NCBI GenBank assembly: GCA_900128395.1
Contig: LT649462.1
Coordinates: forward strand, 1 to 24,592
Direction of reading: 5' to 3'
DNA length: 24,592 bases
Source: Stramenopiles sp. TOSAG23-2
Taxonomy: Eukaryota; Sar
Numbering within the stretch: the stretch's first letter is position 1; each line of letters starts with the position of its first letter. A model generated the notes under the pieces. That model did no database searches, was not told where the DNA came from, and saw only the letters and a program-made list of their open reading frames with translations. The position numbers were made by a program, and so were the translations under genes. Of the stretch, positions 1-9,122 are shown one piece after another.

Positions 1-105
1 AATAACCCCTGGTGTGTACGGCCTAAAAACGGACATTTAGCCCCTGGTGTGTACGGCCTAAAAAACGAAGAATAACCCCTGGTGTGTACGGTCTAACATT
101 GTGAC
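1..105. repeat. 35-bp tandem repeat, about three copies, open at the left edge
   Basis: A core of CCCCTGGTGTGTACGG followed by YCTAA starts at positions 6, 41 and 76, an exact 35-bp period. The remaining 11-14 bases of each unit vary. The third copy has T instead of C in the core and decays after position 97. The array begins at base 1, so more copies may lie to the left. The core is clearly more GC-rich than the DNA around it. It could be a satellite or subtelomeric repeat, or part of a minisatellite; the sequence does not decide. Confidence 0.9.
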
Positions 106-530
106 ATTTGACGTTGTACTAAACCATACTCTAAGCAATAGGGACCACTTCGCTATAATCATTTGACACCCTTTGAAGTGTAAACCTTCGCTGCTAAGGA
201 TAATTTAAGTACATTAATAGAAACTATTTCACTATAAACACTATAAGATATTATACTACAATATTACACATAAATAATCCTTATAATATTAAAAACAACA
301 TATACCAACACGAGACACATTATTGACACCCACACACTTCAGGGCAGGGAATTTTTTATATTCTACAGTCTTTTTGATACTGATGCAGCTTATTCCATAT
401 AGTCTCAGCAAGTAGTATAAGTTAAAATGAATCACACCATTTTTTCTACTTTCATTTGTTATACTAATACTACTATTATACGAGGATGTACTACTACTAG
501 TCTATTATATCTATTAATATCTATATACAA
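106..530. other. AT-rich intergenic stretch upstream of the first gene
   Basis: No convincing coding region was found here. Most of it is AT-rich and non-repetitive. At 477-490 is TATACGAGGATGTA, the reverse complement of the TACATCCTCGTATA motif that occurs several times in the duplicated block just downstream. The stretch probably contains the promoter and 5' leader of the gene starting at 768. Confidence 0.5.
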
Positions 531-764
531 TATATCCTTTTAATCCACACATCCTCGTATATATACATATATACATCCTCGTATATATACATACATCATA
601 TTCTCATCGCCTTTAATTAAATAGTTTTAACCAGTACATAAACAATTTATATCCTTTTAATCCACACATCCTCGTATATATACATATATACATCCTCGTA
701 TATATACATACATCATATTCTCATCGCCTTTAATTAAATAGTTTTAACCAGTACATAAACAATT
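531..764. repeat. perfect tandem duplication, unit 117 bp, ending 3 bp before a start codon
   Basis: Bases 531-647 and 648-764 are the same 117-bp unit in direct tandem. Each unit itself contains CATCCTCGTATATATACATA twice, so the submotif occurs four times. The second copy ends three bases before the ATG at 768, so the duplication has doubled the 5' leader or proximal promoter of the gene at 768-2390. The identity implies a very recent event or an assembly artefact. Confidence 0.92.
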
Positions 765-767
765 GCC

Positions 768-2390
768 ATGAGAGCTATATCAAAATTTTTGTCTTCAAGG
801 AGGAAGAAAAAAAACAAGAAAAAAACTATAATGGTTAGTAATAACAATGTAACATCGTCAGATAGTAATAATAATAATACAGTTCAAACAAAGGAAAAAT
901 TTAATAACAATACTACAACCTCGCCTTCTTCAAGATCTTCAACGTCTTTTCGATCTTCTCGTGCTTCGCCTGGGCGATCGCCGCCATCCACGCCATCTTC
1001 ACTTAGTGGCAAAAAACCATCTTCATCAAATAAATATGGATATAGAAAACATGTAAATAATAATAATTCCAAGAATCGTAATAGTAGTACACCATTGCCA
1101 AAACAACCACAAGAAGAAGACAATGAAAATTTAAAATTTACTGCGGATTTTTTAAGCGTATTTAATAATACGGCAATAGAATATGAAAATTTATTAGACC
1201 AATTAGCACAAACACCGCAAGATAGCCCGGAATATCAAGATATAATTTATAAAGTAAACGAATTTCGTACATCTTTACAAGATAGTGCAAGAAAATTAGA
1301 CTATCAACTATTTCATAAAAATGCATACGCAAATAAAATTATTAATTATCTTGAAATATTACGTGCAACATTTATGAAAACATGTAAAACTTGCAAAGAA
1401 ACGACGATGACTTTGCAAGCACTTTTGAGATACAAAGATTACGAAATGACAGAGTTTGATACCTTCATTCAAGGAAATTATAGTGGACTTAGTGGAATAT
1501 CGCCGAAAAAAAAAAAAAGACCAACATCACCATCATCATCTTCGTCATCGTCCCGTATAATGTTATCATCAGCACGGAAACGAATTAGCAGTAGCAATAA
1601 ATATAAAAATAATAACAATGGTGAAAGGAATAATACGAATAATACACCACATGATGATTTAGAAGATGCATTGTTAGAATTATTGCAAGAAGCAGGTAAA
1701 ATAGATTCAAATATAGCGATAAAAGATGACGATGATGATGATGGGAAAAAAAAAATACAAGACAATACATACCTGAAACCCGTTGAGTCGATTGGTGAAA
1801 GCAGAAGGAAAAATAAAAAACCTGTAGTGTATTCTGGTTTACATGAAGATATACATAATAATAATCCACCACATCCCGTTTCATGGGAGCCAGTTTATGC
1901 ACAATTAAGAGAGGCAAAAGCGGTAATTGCGCTGCAATTAGAAAAGTCGAGATCAGATTTAAAACGAAATGTACATCCATATTTTATTCGCGATTTACGT
2001 CGTGATGTAACAGTTAAATGTACGGCAAAAGAATTGCAAGATGATGGTGTCTTCTTACTAAATGAATATAATTTGGAGCAATTGGGTGAAGGTTTAGGAT
2101 TATATGAACGTGGTCGAACATTTAAAGCTATTACAAAAAGATCATTGGTTATTGAACCATTTTTAGATTTTGTACCTCGTAGTGAAGCCATGAAAAATTA
2201 CGTATCTGCATTAGAGACAATTGTATATAGTAAGAAAGATATTGATGTGGAGAATGATTTGTATAATATGCATAATGCTGAGATTAGACAAGAAGTTTTT
2301 GGTGAAAATATCGAAAGAATATATAAAACAAACAAAAACAGGCATATACGAAAAAGATCGTCTAACATAACATCATCATGGCAACGTTAG
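768..2390 (+). CDS. unrecognised 540-residue protein with low-complexity N-terminus and two globular or helical blocks
   Basis: I do not recognise this protein. The first ~22 residues are very basic (RRKKKNKKK), followed by a Ser/Thr/Asn/Pro-rich tract to about residue 115. A helical, low-repeat block at ~120-235 contains a CKTC pair near residue 205. Then come poly-Lys, Ser and Asn tracts (~245-300) and an acidic run near residue 320. A well-formed block at ~370-520 (WEPVYAQLREAKAVIALQL onward) has a balanced composition and looks like a conserved domain. The ORF contains runs of 13 A (1506-1518) and 10 A (1746-1755), which invite slippage or sequencing error, but the frame stays open through both. 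The ATG at 768 is the first in frame and follows the 117-bp duplication. The stop TAG lies inside the next gene, a 13-base overlap. The gene is probably real; its function is unknown. Confidence 0.8.
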   Translation: MRAISKFLSSRRKKKNKKKTIMVSNNNVTSSDSNNNNTVQTKEKFNNNTTTSPSSRSSTSFRSSRASPGRSPPSTPSSLSGKKPSSSNKYGYRKHVNNNNSKNRNSSTPLPKQPQEEDNENLKFTADFLSVFNNTAIEYENLLDQLAQTPQDSPEYQDIIYKVNEFRTSLQDSARKLDYQLFHKNAYANKIINYLEILRATFMKTCKTCKETTMTLQALLRYKDYEMTEFDTFIQGNYSGLSGISPKKKKRPTSPSSSSSSSRIMLSSARKRISSSNKYKNNNNGERNNTNNTPHDDLEDALLELLQEAGKIDSNIAIKDDDDDDGKKKIQDNTYLKPVESIGESRRKNKKPVVYSGLHEDIHNNNPPHPVSWEPVYAQLREAKAVIALQLEKSRSDLKRNVHPYFIRDLRRDVTVKCTAKELQDDGVFLLNEYNLEQLGEGLGLYERGRTFKAITKRSLVIEPFLDFVPRSEAMKNYVSALETIVYSKKDIDVENDLYNMHNAEIRQEVFGENIERIYKTNKNRHIRKRSSNITSSWQR

Positions 2391-3412
2391 CAAAGGATGC
2401 TTCATCATCCTCGTCGTCAAAGGTGAAGACAAATGTATCGTCGGAACAAACAAAAGTATTGAAAGAAATCATGGAATCAAATGCTTCTACTATTACAGGT
2501 GCAGAAAAGTTGAAAAAATTAAATAAAAGCTATCAAGAAATGATTAAAAAAACGCGTACAATTGAAACTGCATTTGCATTGACACAACATAAAATTGATA
2601 CTCTTACAAATGAACGAGATATATACTTACAAGAAAAAACAAATTTAGCAGCTCGTACAGAAAAGTTGGAAAAATTATGCCGGGTTTTACAAGAGACAAA
2701 TAAGAAAATTTTGGAGGAAAATAAAAATAGTTTATTAATTGAACAAGAAAAAAGAAAAGAACAATCTGAAAAATTTGAAAAATCCATTAGCAGTATTTCT
2801 ACACAAATTGAAAGCCAAGCGCAAGAGAGAATCAAAGAAGCGAAAGACAATGAAACTTTGAGGAACAAACTTAAAAAAATCATTGAAGAATTTCAACTTC
2901 GGGAAGAACATTTTAAAAACCAATTGAAAACGGAGGACTTAAAACGGCAATTAGCTGAAGCACAGCATAAACAAAAAATTGCAAGTATGCAAGAAGAAAT
3001 GACTAAAGTTGAGTTGTATAAAAAACAAATTGAAATATACAATCAATCTGAACAGCAATACAAAGATACGATTAAATTATATAATGAAAAGTTTGAATCA
3101 TTTAATGGAACTTTATCTGAAAGTAACAAAAGTTTTGTGGCTTTAAGAAGTGAATTAGAGAAAGTGAATAAATTAAAGAAAAGATCTGATATTGAAAACA
3201 AAAATTTAAAGGCTCGTGAAGTGACTTACATTAAACAAAAAGATAAATTATCTGATTTATGTAAATTGTTGCAAAAAGAAAGAGGAAATTTACGTAAAGA
3301 AAATAATAATTTAAAATTTAAATTGGTAAAATTGAAAAAGCAATTTGGGGTGAAATTAGACGATGATGATGACGATAATACGAAAAATAAAAAAACAAAT
3401 GCCAATAAATGA
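2378..3412 (+). CDS. taxilin-family coiled-coil protein
   Basis: The 344-residue protein is almost entirely coiled coil and carries taxilin landmarks. EKLEKLCRVLQETNKK near residue 95 matches the family's EKLCRxLQxxNK signature, LREEHFKNQLKTEDLKRQL near 175 matches its REEHFxxLLxxKDLE segment, and DLCKLLQKERGNLRKE near 290 matches the terminal LCRxLQxER signature. A Ser-rich leader precedes the coil, and a short acidic-then-Lys/Asn tail ends it. Animal taxilins bind syntaxins and the nascent polypeptide-associated complex; a cytosolic vesicle-traffic role is inferred from the family. The start at 2378 is fixed from the left by an in-frame TAA at 2363-2365. It lies inside the end of the preceding gene in another reading frame, so the mRNA is either shared with that gene or starts inside it. 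Confidence 0.87.
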   Translation: MATLAKDASSSSSSKVKTNVSSEQTKVLKEIMESNASTITGAEKLKKLNKSYQEMIKKTRTIETAFALTQHKIDTLTNERDIYLQEKTNLAARTEKLEKLCRVLQETNKKILEENKNSLLIEQEKRKEQSEKFEKSISSISTQIESQAQERIKEAKDNETLRNKLKKIIEEFQLREEHFKNQLKTEDLKRQLAEAQHKQKIASMQEEMTKVELYKKQIEIYNQSEQQYKDTIKLYNEKFESFNGTLSESNKSFVALRSELEKVNKLKKRSDIENKNLKAREVTYIKQKDKLSDLCKLLQKERGNLRKENNNLKFKLVKLKKQFGVKLDDDDDDNTKNKKTNANK

Positions 3413-3509
3413 AATAAATATCCATGATGGTTGAAATCAAAACGGATTTCACACCATATTTCGCGGCAGAAATTTAACTGCATGCACATGGTGCGACAGG
3501 CATGATAAT

Positions 3510-3809
3510 ATATGACAATATCTAAGATATTATTTTGCATGAATTTCATCATGTGGGAGTGGTATTTTGTAAGATGTATGATCTGTATTATTAAAGTATA
3601 AAACACGCTTTACATGTGTGTATTTTAATAATTAAAAATGCATAACTTATTTTATTACAATATGACAATATCTAAGATATTATTTTGCATGAATTTCATC
3701 ATGTGGGAGTGGTAGTTTGTAAGATGTATGATCTGTATTATTAAAGTATAAAACACGCTTTACATGTGTGTATTTTAATAATTAAAAATGCATAACTTAT
3801 TTTATTACA
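3510..3809. repeat. tandem duplication, unit 150 bp, one mismatch
   Basis: Bases 3510-3659 and 3660-3809 are direct copies that differ at one position (T at 3565, G at 3715). The unit is non-coding and lies between the convergent taxilin and coiled-coil genes, so it makes up most of their 3' flanks. Each copy includes an imperfect palindrome, AATATCTAAGATATT, near its left end. Confidence 0.92.
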
Positions 3810-3815
3810 CATCAT

Positions 3816-4075
3816 ATCATACGCAAACTCTCTCTCTATTTCAAATTGTCCATGGACAAACGTGATTCTGCATTGTTGTCTGATCCAGTGGTTGTGGTAG
3901 TGGCTGGGGCATCTACATACACGCTACCAGTCCTAGTAATATGAAATCATACGCAAACTCTCTCTCTATTTCAAATTGTCCATGGACAAACGTGATTCTG
4001 CATTGTTGTCTGATCCAGTGGTTGTGGTAGTGGCTGGGGCATCTACATACACGCTACCAGTCCTAGTAATATGAA
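3816..4075. repeat. perfect tandem duplication, unit 130 bp, covering the 3' end of the coiled-coil gene
   Basis: Bases 3816-3945 and 3946-4075 are identical. The inner copy contains the last ~36 codons and the TAG stop of the 1718-residue gene. The outer copy lies just past that stop as a non-translated duplicate. Since 130 is not a multiple of three, the outer copy is also out of frame. It begins six bases after the 150-bp duplication ends. Confidence 0.93.
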
Positions 4076-7000
4076 CCCGTTGTGAAGAAGATCCTATGCG
4101 TCTGCTGCTGCTGCTGCTACTACTACTATCAGTACTTCCAACTCCAATTGTACTTGTACCACCTACAGTGCTTCTTAAAAGATTCATCTCGTTTGTCAAT
4201 TCCGCTATTCTGCTTTCTGCTTTTGTATGGCGACTTAAAACTGTATTTAATTTGCTACGTTCGTTATTAATTAAACGATCGGCCTCTTCGGCTTGTTGTG
4301 CTAATTCATTTCGTAAAATTCGCATGCGTTTATGATCTAATGCATTTTTTTTCCTTAAAGTTGCCATTTCTGCTTCATATCGATCTTTGATACTTTTGAT
4401 TTGTACTTGTGATTGGCTTAATAGATTATTGCTATATTTGTTATTATCAGATCTTAACTTTTCATTTTCAAGCTCTAGTCGCAGCCTTTCTTGTTTGCTT
4501 TGAGCTAATTCAGTCATGATTTCTGATGTAGAGGATTCCACATTTAATTGATTGATTGTATGAAATTGTGCTGATTGTTCATACATTTCGCGCTTTTGTT
4601 GCTCAATTTGGCTTTGCATTGCTTCCTTTTGTGCTAATATCTCTCGCTCTAGTTTTGTCCTAGCTGCTTCCATTTCTATTTCCATCCTGACTTTTTCATT
4701 ATCCAACTCTGCCATCTTCCTTGCTCTTTCCTCTCGTACCTTCATTTTTTCCATTTCAATTTCCTTTTGCATTTGCTCTTTCTCCAATTGAACTTTGCTA
4801 GATTTAAACTTATCTTCCGCGTCAATAGTTGCTTTAAGATTTGCAATATCCGTTTCTGATCTTTCTTTAATATCTTGCATTTGCATTTTGGATAGCTGCT
4901 TTTCGCGCTCGATTTCATTTTGCATTGTGGCCATCTCTTTTTTCTGCAACTCAACGGCTAGTTGTAGTTGCTTCATTTCATTTACTGCTTCCATTTTTTC
5001 TCGCTTTGAAGTGGAAACCTCAATTAAAGCGCTTTCCAATTGTGTTTGAAGATTTAAAATATCGTCTTTGTGCAAAGTAGATGCAGTATCCAATTTATTA
5101 GTCAATTCTCTTATTGTCTTCTTGCTTTCTTCAATAGTGTATATCTTTTGAGCCTCCGCGCTTTGTTCCAATGAATCTTGAACTATATTTTGCAATTGTT
5201 TCAAACCATTGCTGTAACTTGCTTTGTCAATGCTTAAAAGTGCTTCTTGTACTTTTTGAGGTATGTGAATATGTGCTGACAATGCAATCAAAGTTCCATC
5301 GTAATTATTTAATCTTTTTTTCAACGTTGAAATTGTTTCTTGGTGTTCCATTTCACGTGTACGCAATGATTCTTGCATATTTTCCCTTTCGTTTCTTGCG
5401 TTATCCATGTCCCTTTCAAGTGTCAAAATATCTTTTTTATATTTCTTAAAATCTTCTTTGTATGATTCTATAGATAATGTAAGTTCTCGAACACGCGATT
5501 CGCTTTGGGAAACTTTATATTCTAACTCGCTGTTTTTGCCTTGCAAAGCATTGTTTTCAGACACTTGCTTTTCGAGTAACTCTGCTTTGAATGTCTCCAA
5601 CCGTTCGACTTCTTGGTCGGCGTTTTGCTTAGACGATGAAATACGATGCTCTAAACTTTGCATGGTTGCATTGTGCATATCTTGCATTCGTTGTATTTCT
5701 TCTTTATGAGCTTTATTTAAACGATCATTATCAAGTGCAAATTGCTTTCGTAATTCTTCATATGATTTTTGTGCATTTTTCTGTGCTTTTGCATACATTT
5801 CAGTCAATGCATTTCGAAATTTTGATTGCATTTCTCGTACATATTTATAAATGTCATTACGCATATTATCGATTTCGTTCGTAGATTTTAATCGTATGTT
5901 TGACAATTGTTCCTTCATTTTTCGTACAACTTGGCGCAACGTACTTTCATATTTCATTCGTATTTTGCCAAACTTTTCTTTTTGTGAATTTATGTATATA
6001 GATTTTTCTTTAATAATGGCTTTTAAATTGGCAGTTTTACTTTCTAATGCTACCCGTTCGGAATTCCAGGTAGCTTTTCCGTGTTGTATATCCGATTGTA
6101 AATCATTTGATTTTTGAATTTCAAGTTTTAACGTTCGCTTTAATGTTTCTATTTCTTTTAATAACATGCGCTTTTCTTCATCTAATGTCTGATTATCGAT
6201 AGCATCGCGACGAACACGAGATTTTGCGGTATTTAAATTGACTTGAAGCGTTTGCATTTCTCTTTGATGACTATTAATATTGTCCAACAATCTTTTGTTC
6301 GATTCCTGGGCTTCATCATATTCTCTTGTTGAGTTGTCAATCATCTTCTTTTGCATTGTCATAGTTTGTGTTAAATCTTGTAATGCCTCTGTTTTTTTTT
6401 CTAAAACAATTTCTAACACATTCCGTTTGGCTATTTCATCCATCAATCCATGTTTTAAACAAGTCATATACCTAACTATATCAGTAAATGAAGATTTTAA
6501 CAATTGAACACCAAAATTTTCACCGCTGATATCAACAACCGGTGTACCATCTGTTTCGCTGTACGATATTACGGTAGATGTTCTTGATGGCAGATTTTTG
6601 GTCTTTTCGTACACACTGATACTATCGTTATTACTGCGTGACATCTTTAATAGCGATTTTTCCAGCATGCCATATTCCCCAGTATCTTTTCTCAATTGCT
6701 CCTCTGCCTCTTTCAACGACTTGCGCAACATGTTTCGACTGTTATCAAGCTCTTGTATAACTTTCATTTGGACATTAGAATTACTAATATTCTCAATTGC
6801 TAATGCAGACACGCTCCCAAATTCATCCATTTCACGTTTAATCATCGATATTGCATGGCGGATCCAATCGCTACCATTGCGATCTTTGTCCAAGAATTGT
6901 TTTCTCTTGAACGTTTCGTATTGAACATCTAATGCTATTGCTGTTTTTCTTTCACGCTCCTCATCTTTCAATAAGTTTTGATCAAACTTGTCCAATGCTG

Positions 7001-9122
7001 CTTTTGCTTTTCTCACATTGTTAAGATGTACTTTCAATCTTTGTTCTTTTAATTCATCCATTTCTTCCACCAATTGATTGTAGTCCACTTCCATGTTACG
7101 AACTTCATCATCTGCTAAGTGGCACTCTTCGACTAATTCTTCTCTTTTGTTTGGATCGCCGGCTTCATCTTTTTTCTTCTTCATTTTTTTTCCTTTACCA
7201 TTAGTACTTTCATCATTATTATCCTTGTCAGCTTCATCTTTTTTATTACGATGGCGAGTGCGAGTCCTACGTCGATCTGGATTTTTCTTGTGAGCCGGCT
7301 TCTTCCCATTGCCACCCGATGCTTCATCTACTGCAACATCAAATGCAGCTAACAAACGCTCTGCTTGGGCTCTTCTCGTCTTGGCTTCGTTTAAGGCTTC
7401 TAATGCGTCACTTTTCTTACTTTCAACTTCTAACGTCACGGCTTTGAATTGTTCGTTCTTCTCTTTAGTAGCTTTGCGCAAATCTAAAATTAAGGTCTTC
7501 CTCCTTTTAATCTTTTCATTAAGTTCGCTTTGGCCTGGTAATTTTTTGTCACCTTTAACAATACGATCGATAACACCACGATCATGAGCTTGTAAATCTT
7601 GCATTGCAGCTAAAAATCTTCCACGGACAAATTCGCGGTCGGAAAATTGTTTTTTTCTTAATTCTGCTAATATTTTAATGCGATTAACAATATGAGTTGA
7701 TAACTTCATCTTTGCATTTGTTACTACCTCCTTTGCTTTTTCAACATCTTGTTTTCGTTGGTGTAACAAATCTTGTCGCACTCGATTTTCATTATTAGCC
7801 AATGTTCGTTCCTCCTCTGTGCGATCACGTTTTGATTGTTCCCTCAAAACTCTATAAGATTGGATTTTTTCTCGAACATCTCTACGTTCGCTCTCCGAAT
7901 TGGCATTATCATGTAGGAACAATGAATTTTTGATTTTCTGTTCTAGATCACTTTCCTCTTCAATATGACCTTCAATACTTAGCACCAAATCCATGCTGAT
8001 TTCTTTCGCCTTGGATTTAATGTAATTATTATCATCTTCCGATAAACCATTTGAAAATGCTTGTTTCTTTTCTTTCAACTCTTCCTCAGCAGATTTCACT
8101 TTTTCTCTGAAAGCATTTTCTTCACTGCTTGCTTGTGCCACTGCCCCCAGATATCTTTCATGTACTGTTTTATCATGCTGCATCAGCGCATATTCAGCTT
8201 GAGCAACCCTTTCGCTAAGTCCTAAACGCGTCATATCTTCCGTATTCGTTGTCTCATCAACTTTCAAAGCAGACATAAATGAATTTAATTCATGATCCAT
8301 TTCTGATGAAGAGCGGTTCGATGATGTGCTACCTTTTTTTTTGTTTTTGAACGTATTTAACATTCGCAGTACCATTAAAAGCGATATGACACTTTCTTTA
8401 ACGGAGGAACGGGCTAGCATTTGTGTATCATTCTCAGATATGGCTATTTTTTCAGCAATTGCATCTTGCTCTTTAGTTTTTGTTTCTATTATTGTGTTTA
8501 ATTCCTCATTGCGTAAGTTCTGCTCTTCGTGCTTGCCTTGAAGATCTTCTAATTTTTCATTTAAATCATCTGCACGATCTCGAGCTTGTTCCATCATTTG
8601 TTTCAAATGTCCTATATTCATGGATGCTTCTTCTAGATGCTGGGTTAACATCATATTTTTGTGTCTTTCGCTATCAGCATTGGCTCTATGTTCCATCATA
8701 ACTTGTCTATCTTCCTTGGATCTCATCTCCATATCTTCAGCTTTTTGCTTTGCATCATCGAGTTCATTTTGTAAATCTAAAATTTGCTGCTGCATACGAC
8801 CTTCTGCAGCACGGAAATTACCTTCCAGTTCCCTACCTTTGTCCTTCATCCTTGCATTTAAATCAGTTTCTTTGCGTACTTGGATTGCTCTTTGTTTATT
8901 ATTCATTTCTACGCGTAGGGCATTTAACCGTGTTTTTAATACTTCTTCGTGTTGCTTTAAACTAATATGATCACGAGCATTTTCCAACAAACGTTTATTT
9001 ACTTTTTCTCGTAAGTTATCCTCTCTTTTCTTTGCATCTTCATTTGCCTCGCGTGCCTTTTTCTGCGCTTCATCTAAATCCTTTAATTTTTCATTGATTA
9101 ACAATTTATATTTGTCTTCCAT
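3966..9122 (-). CDS. giant coiled-coil protein, 1718 residues; probably the C-terminal part of a larger split protein
   Basis: Nearly the whole sequence is Glu/Lys/Gln/Arg/Leu-rich heptad-type coiled coil. A short non-coil, partly hydrophobic segment lies at ~236-264 (SVKESVISLLMVLRMLNTF), a strongly basic Arg/Lys/His stretch at ~605-655, and a less regular region at ~830-920. The last ~60 residues form a Ser/Thr/Gly-rich tail with a poly-Ser tract. Such proteins are usually cytoskeletal, centrosomal, Golgi or tethering scaffolds, but no family signature lets me name it. The first Met is at 9122, yet the same frame is open for nine more codons up to a TAA at 9150-9152, beyond which the upstream coiled-coil frame continues in phase. 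The true N-terminus may therefore lie in that frame. The stop TAG at 3966-3968 sits in the inner copy of the 130-bp duplication. Confidence 0.85.
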   Translation of the reverse strand: MEDKYKLLINEKLKDLDEAQKKAREANEDAKKREDNLREKVNKRLLENARDHISLKQHEEVLKTRLNALRVEMNNKQRAIQVRKETDLNARMKDKGRELEGNFRAAEGRMQQQILDLQNELDDAKQKAEDMEMRSKEDRQVMMEHRANADSERHKNMMLTQHLEEASMNIGHLKQMMEQARDRADDLNEKLEDLQGKHEEQNLRNEELNTIIETKTKEQDAIAEKIAISENDTQMLARSSVKESVISLLMVLRMLNTFKNKKKGSTSSNRSSSEMDHELNSFMSALKVDETTNTEDMTRLGLSERVAQAEYALMQHDKTVHERYLGAVAQASSEENAFREKVKSAEEELKEKKQAFSNGLSEDDNNYIKSKAKEISMDLVLSIEGHIEEESDLEQKIKNSLFLHDNANSESERRDVREKIQSYRVLREQSKRDRTEEERTLANNENRVRQDLLHQRKQDVEKAKEVVTNAKMKLSTHIVNRIKILAELRKKQFSDREFVRGRFLAAMQDLQAHDRGVIDRIVKGDKKLPGQSELNEKIKRRKTLILDLRKATKEKNEQFKAVTLEVESKKSDALEALNEAKTRRAQAERLLAAFDVAVDEASGGNGKKPAHKKNPDRRRTRTRHRNKKDEADKDNNDESTNGKGKKMKKKKDEAGDPNKREELVEECHLADDEVRNMEVDYNQLVEEMDELKEQRLKVHLNNVRKAKAALDKFDQNLLKDEERERKTAIALDVQYETFKRKQFLDKDRNGSDWIRHAISMIKREMDEFGSVSALAIENISNSNVQMKVIQELDNSRNMLRKSLKEAEEQLRKDTGEYGMLEKSLLKMSRSNNDSISVYEKTKNLPSRTSTVISYSETDGTPVVDISGENFGVQLLKSSFTDIVRYMTCLKHGLMDEIAKRNVLEIVLEKKTEALQDLTQTMTMQKKMIDNSTREYDEAQESNKRLLDNINSHQREMQTLQVNLNTAKSRVRRDAIDNQTLDEEKRMLLKEIETLKRTLKLEIQKSNDLQSDIQHGKATWNSERVALESKTANLKAIIKEKSIYINSQKEKFGKIRMKYESTLRQVVRKMKEQLSNIRLKSTNEIDNMRNDIYKYVREMQSKFRNALTEMYAKAQKNAQKSYEELRKQFALDNDRLNKAHKEEIQRMQDMHNATMQSLEHRISSSKQNADQEVERLETFKAELLEKQVSENNALQGKNSELEYKVSQSESRVRELTLSIESYKEDFKKYKKDILTLERDMDNARNERENMQESLRTREMEHQETISTLKKRLNNYDGTLIALSAHIHIPQKVQEALLSIDKASYSNGLKQLQNIVQDSLEQSAEAQKIYTIEESKKTIRELTNKLDTASTLHKDDILNLQTQLESALIEVSTSKREKMEAVNEMKQLQLAVELQKKEMATMQNEIEREKQLSKMQMQDIKERSETDIANLKATIDAEDKFKSSKVQLEKEQMQKEIEMEKMKVREERARKMAELDNEKVRMEIEMEAARTKLEREILAQKEAMQSQIEQQKREMYEQSAQFHTINQLNVESSTSEIMTELAQSKQERLRLELENEKLRSDNNKYSNNLLSQSQVQIKSIKDRYEAEMATLRKKNALDHKRMRILRNELAQQAEEADRLINNERSKLNTVLSRHTKAESRIAELTNEMNLLRSTVGGTSTIGVGSTDSSSSSSSSRRIGSSSQRVHITRTGSVYVDAPATTTTTGSDNNAESRLSMDNLK

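Noticed and set aside
1-105. CRISPR array because of evenly spaced 35-bp units
   Set aside because: The region between cores is only ~11-14 bp, the genome is clearly eukaryotic with introns, and there are no cas genes; it is a tandem minisatellite.
1585-1980. 131-codon minus-strand frame and neighbours inside the 540-residue gene
   Set aside because: Low-complexity Leu/Tyr/His-rich antisense of Asn/Asp tracts; no signal of a real protein.
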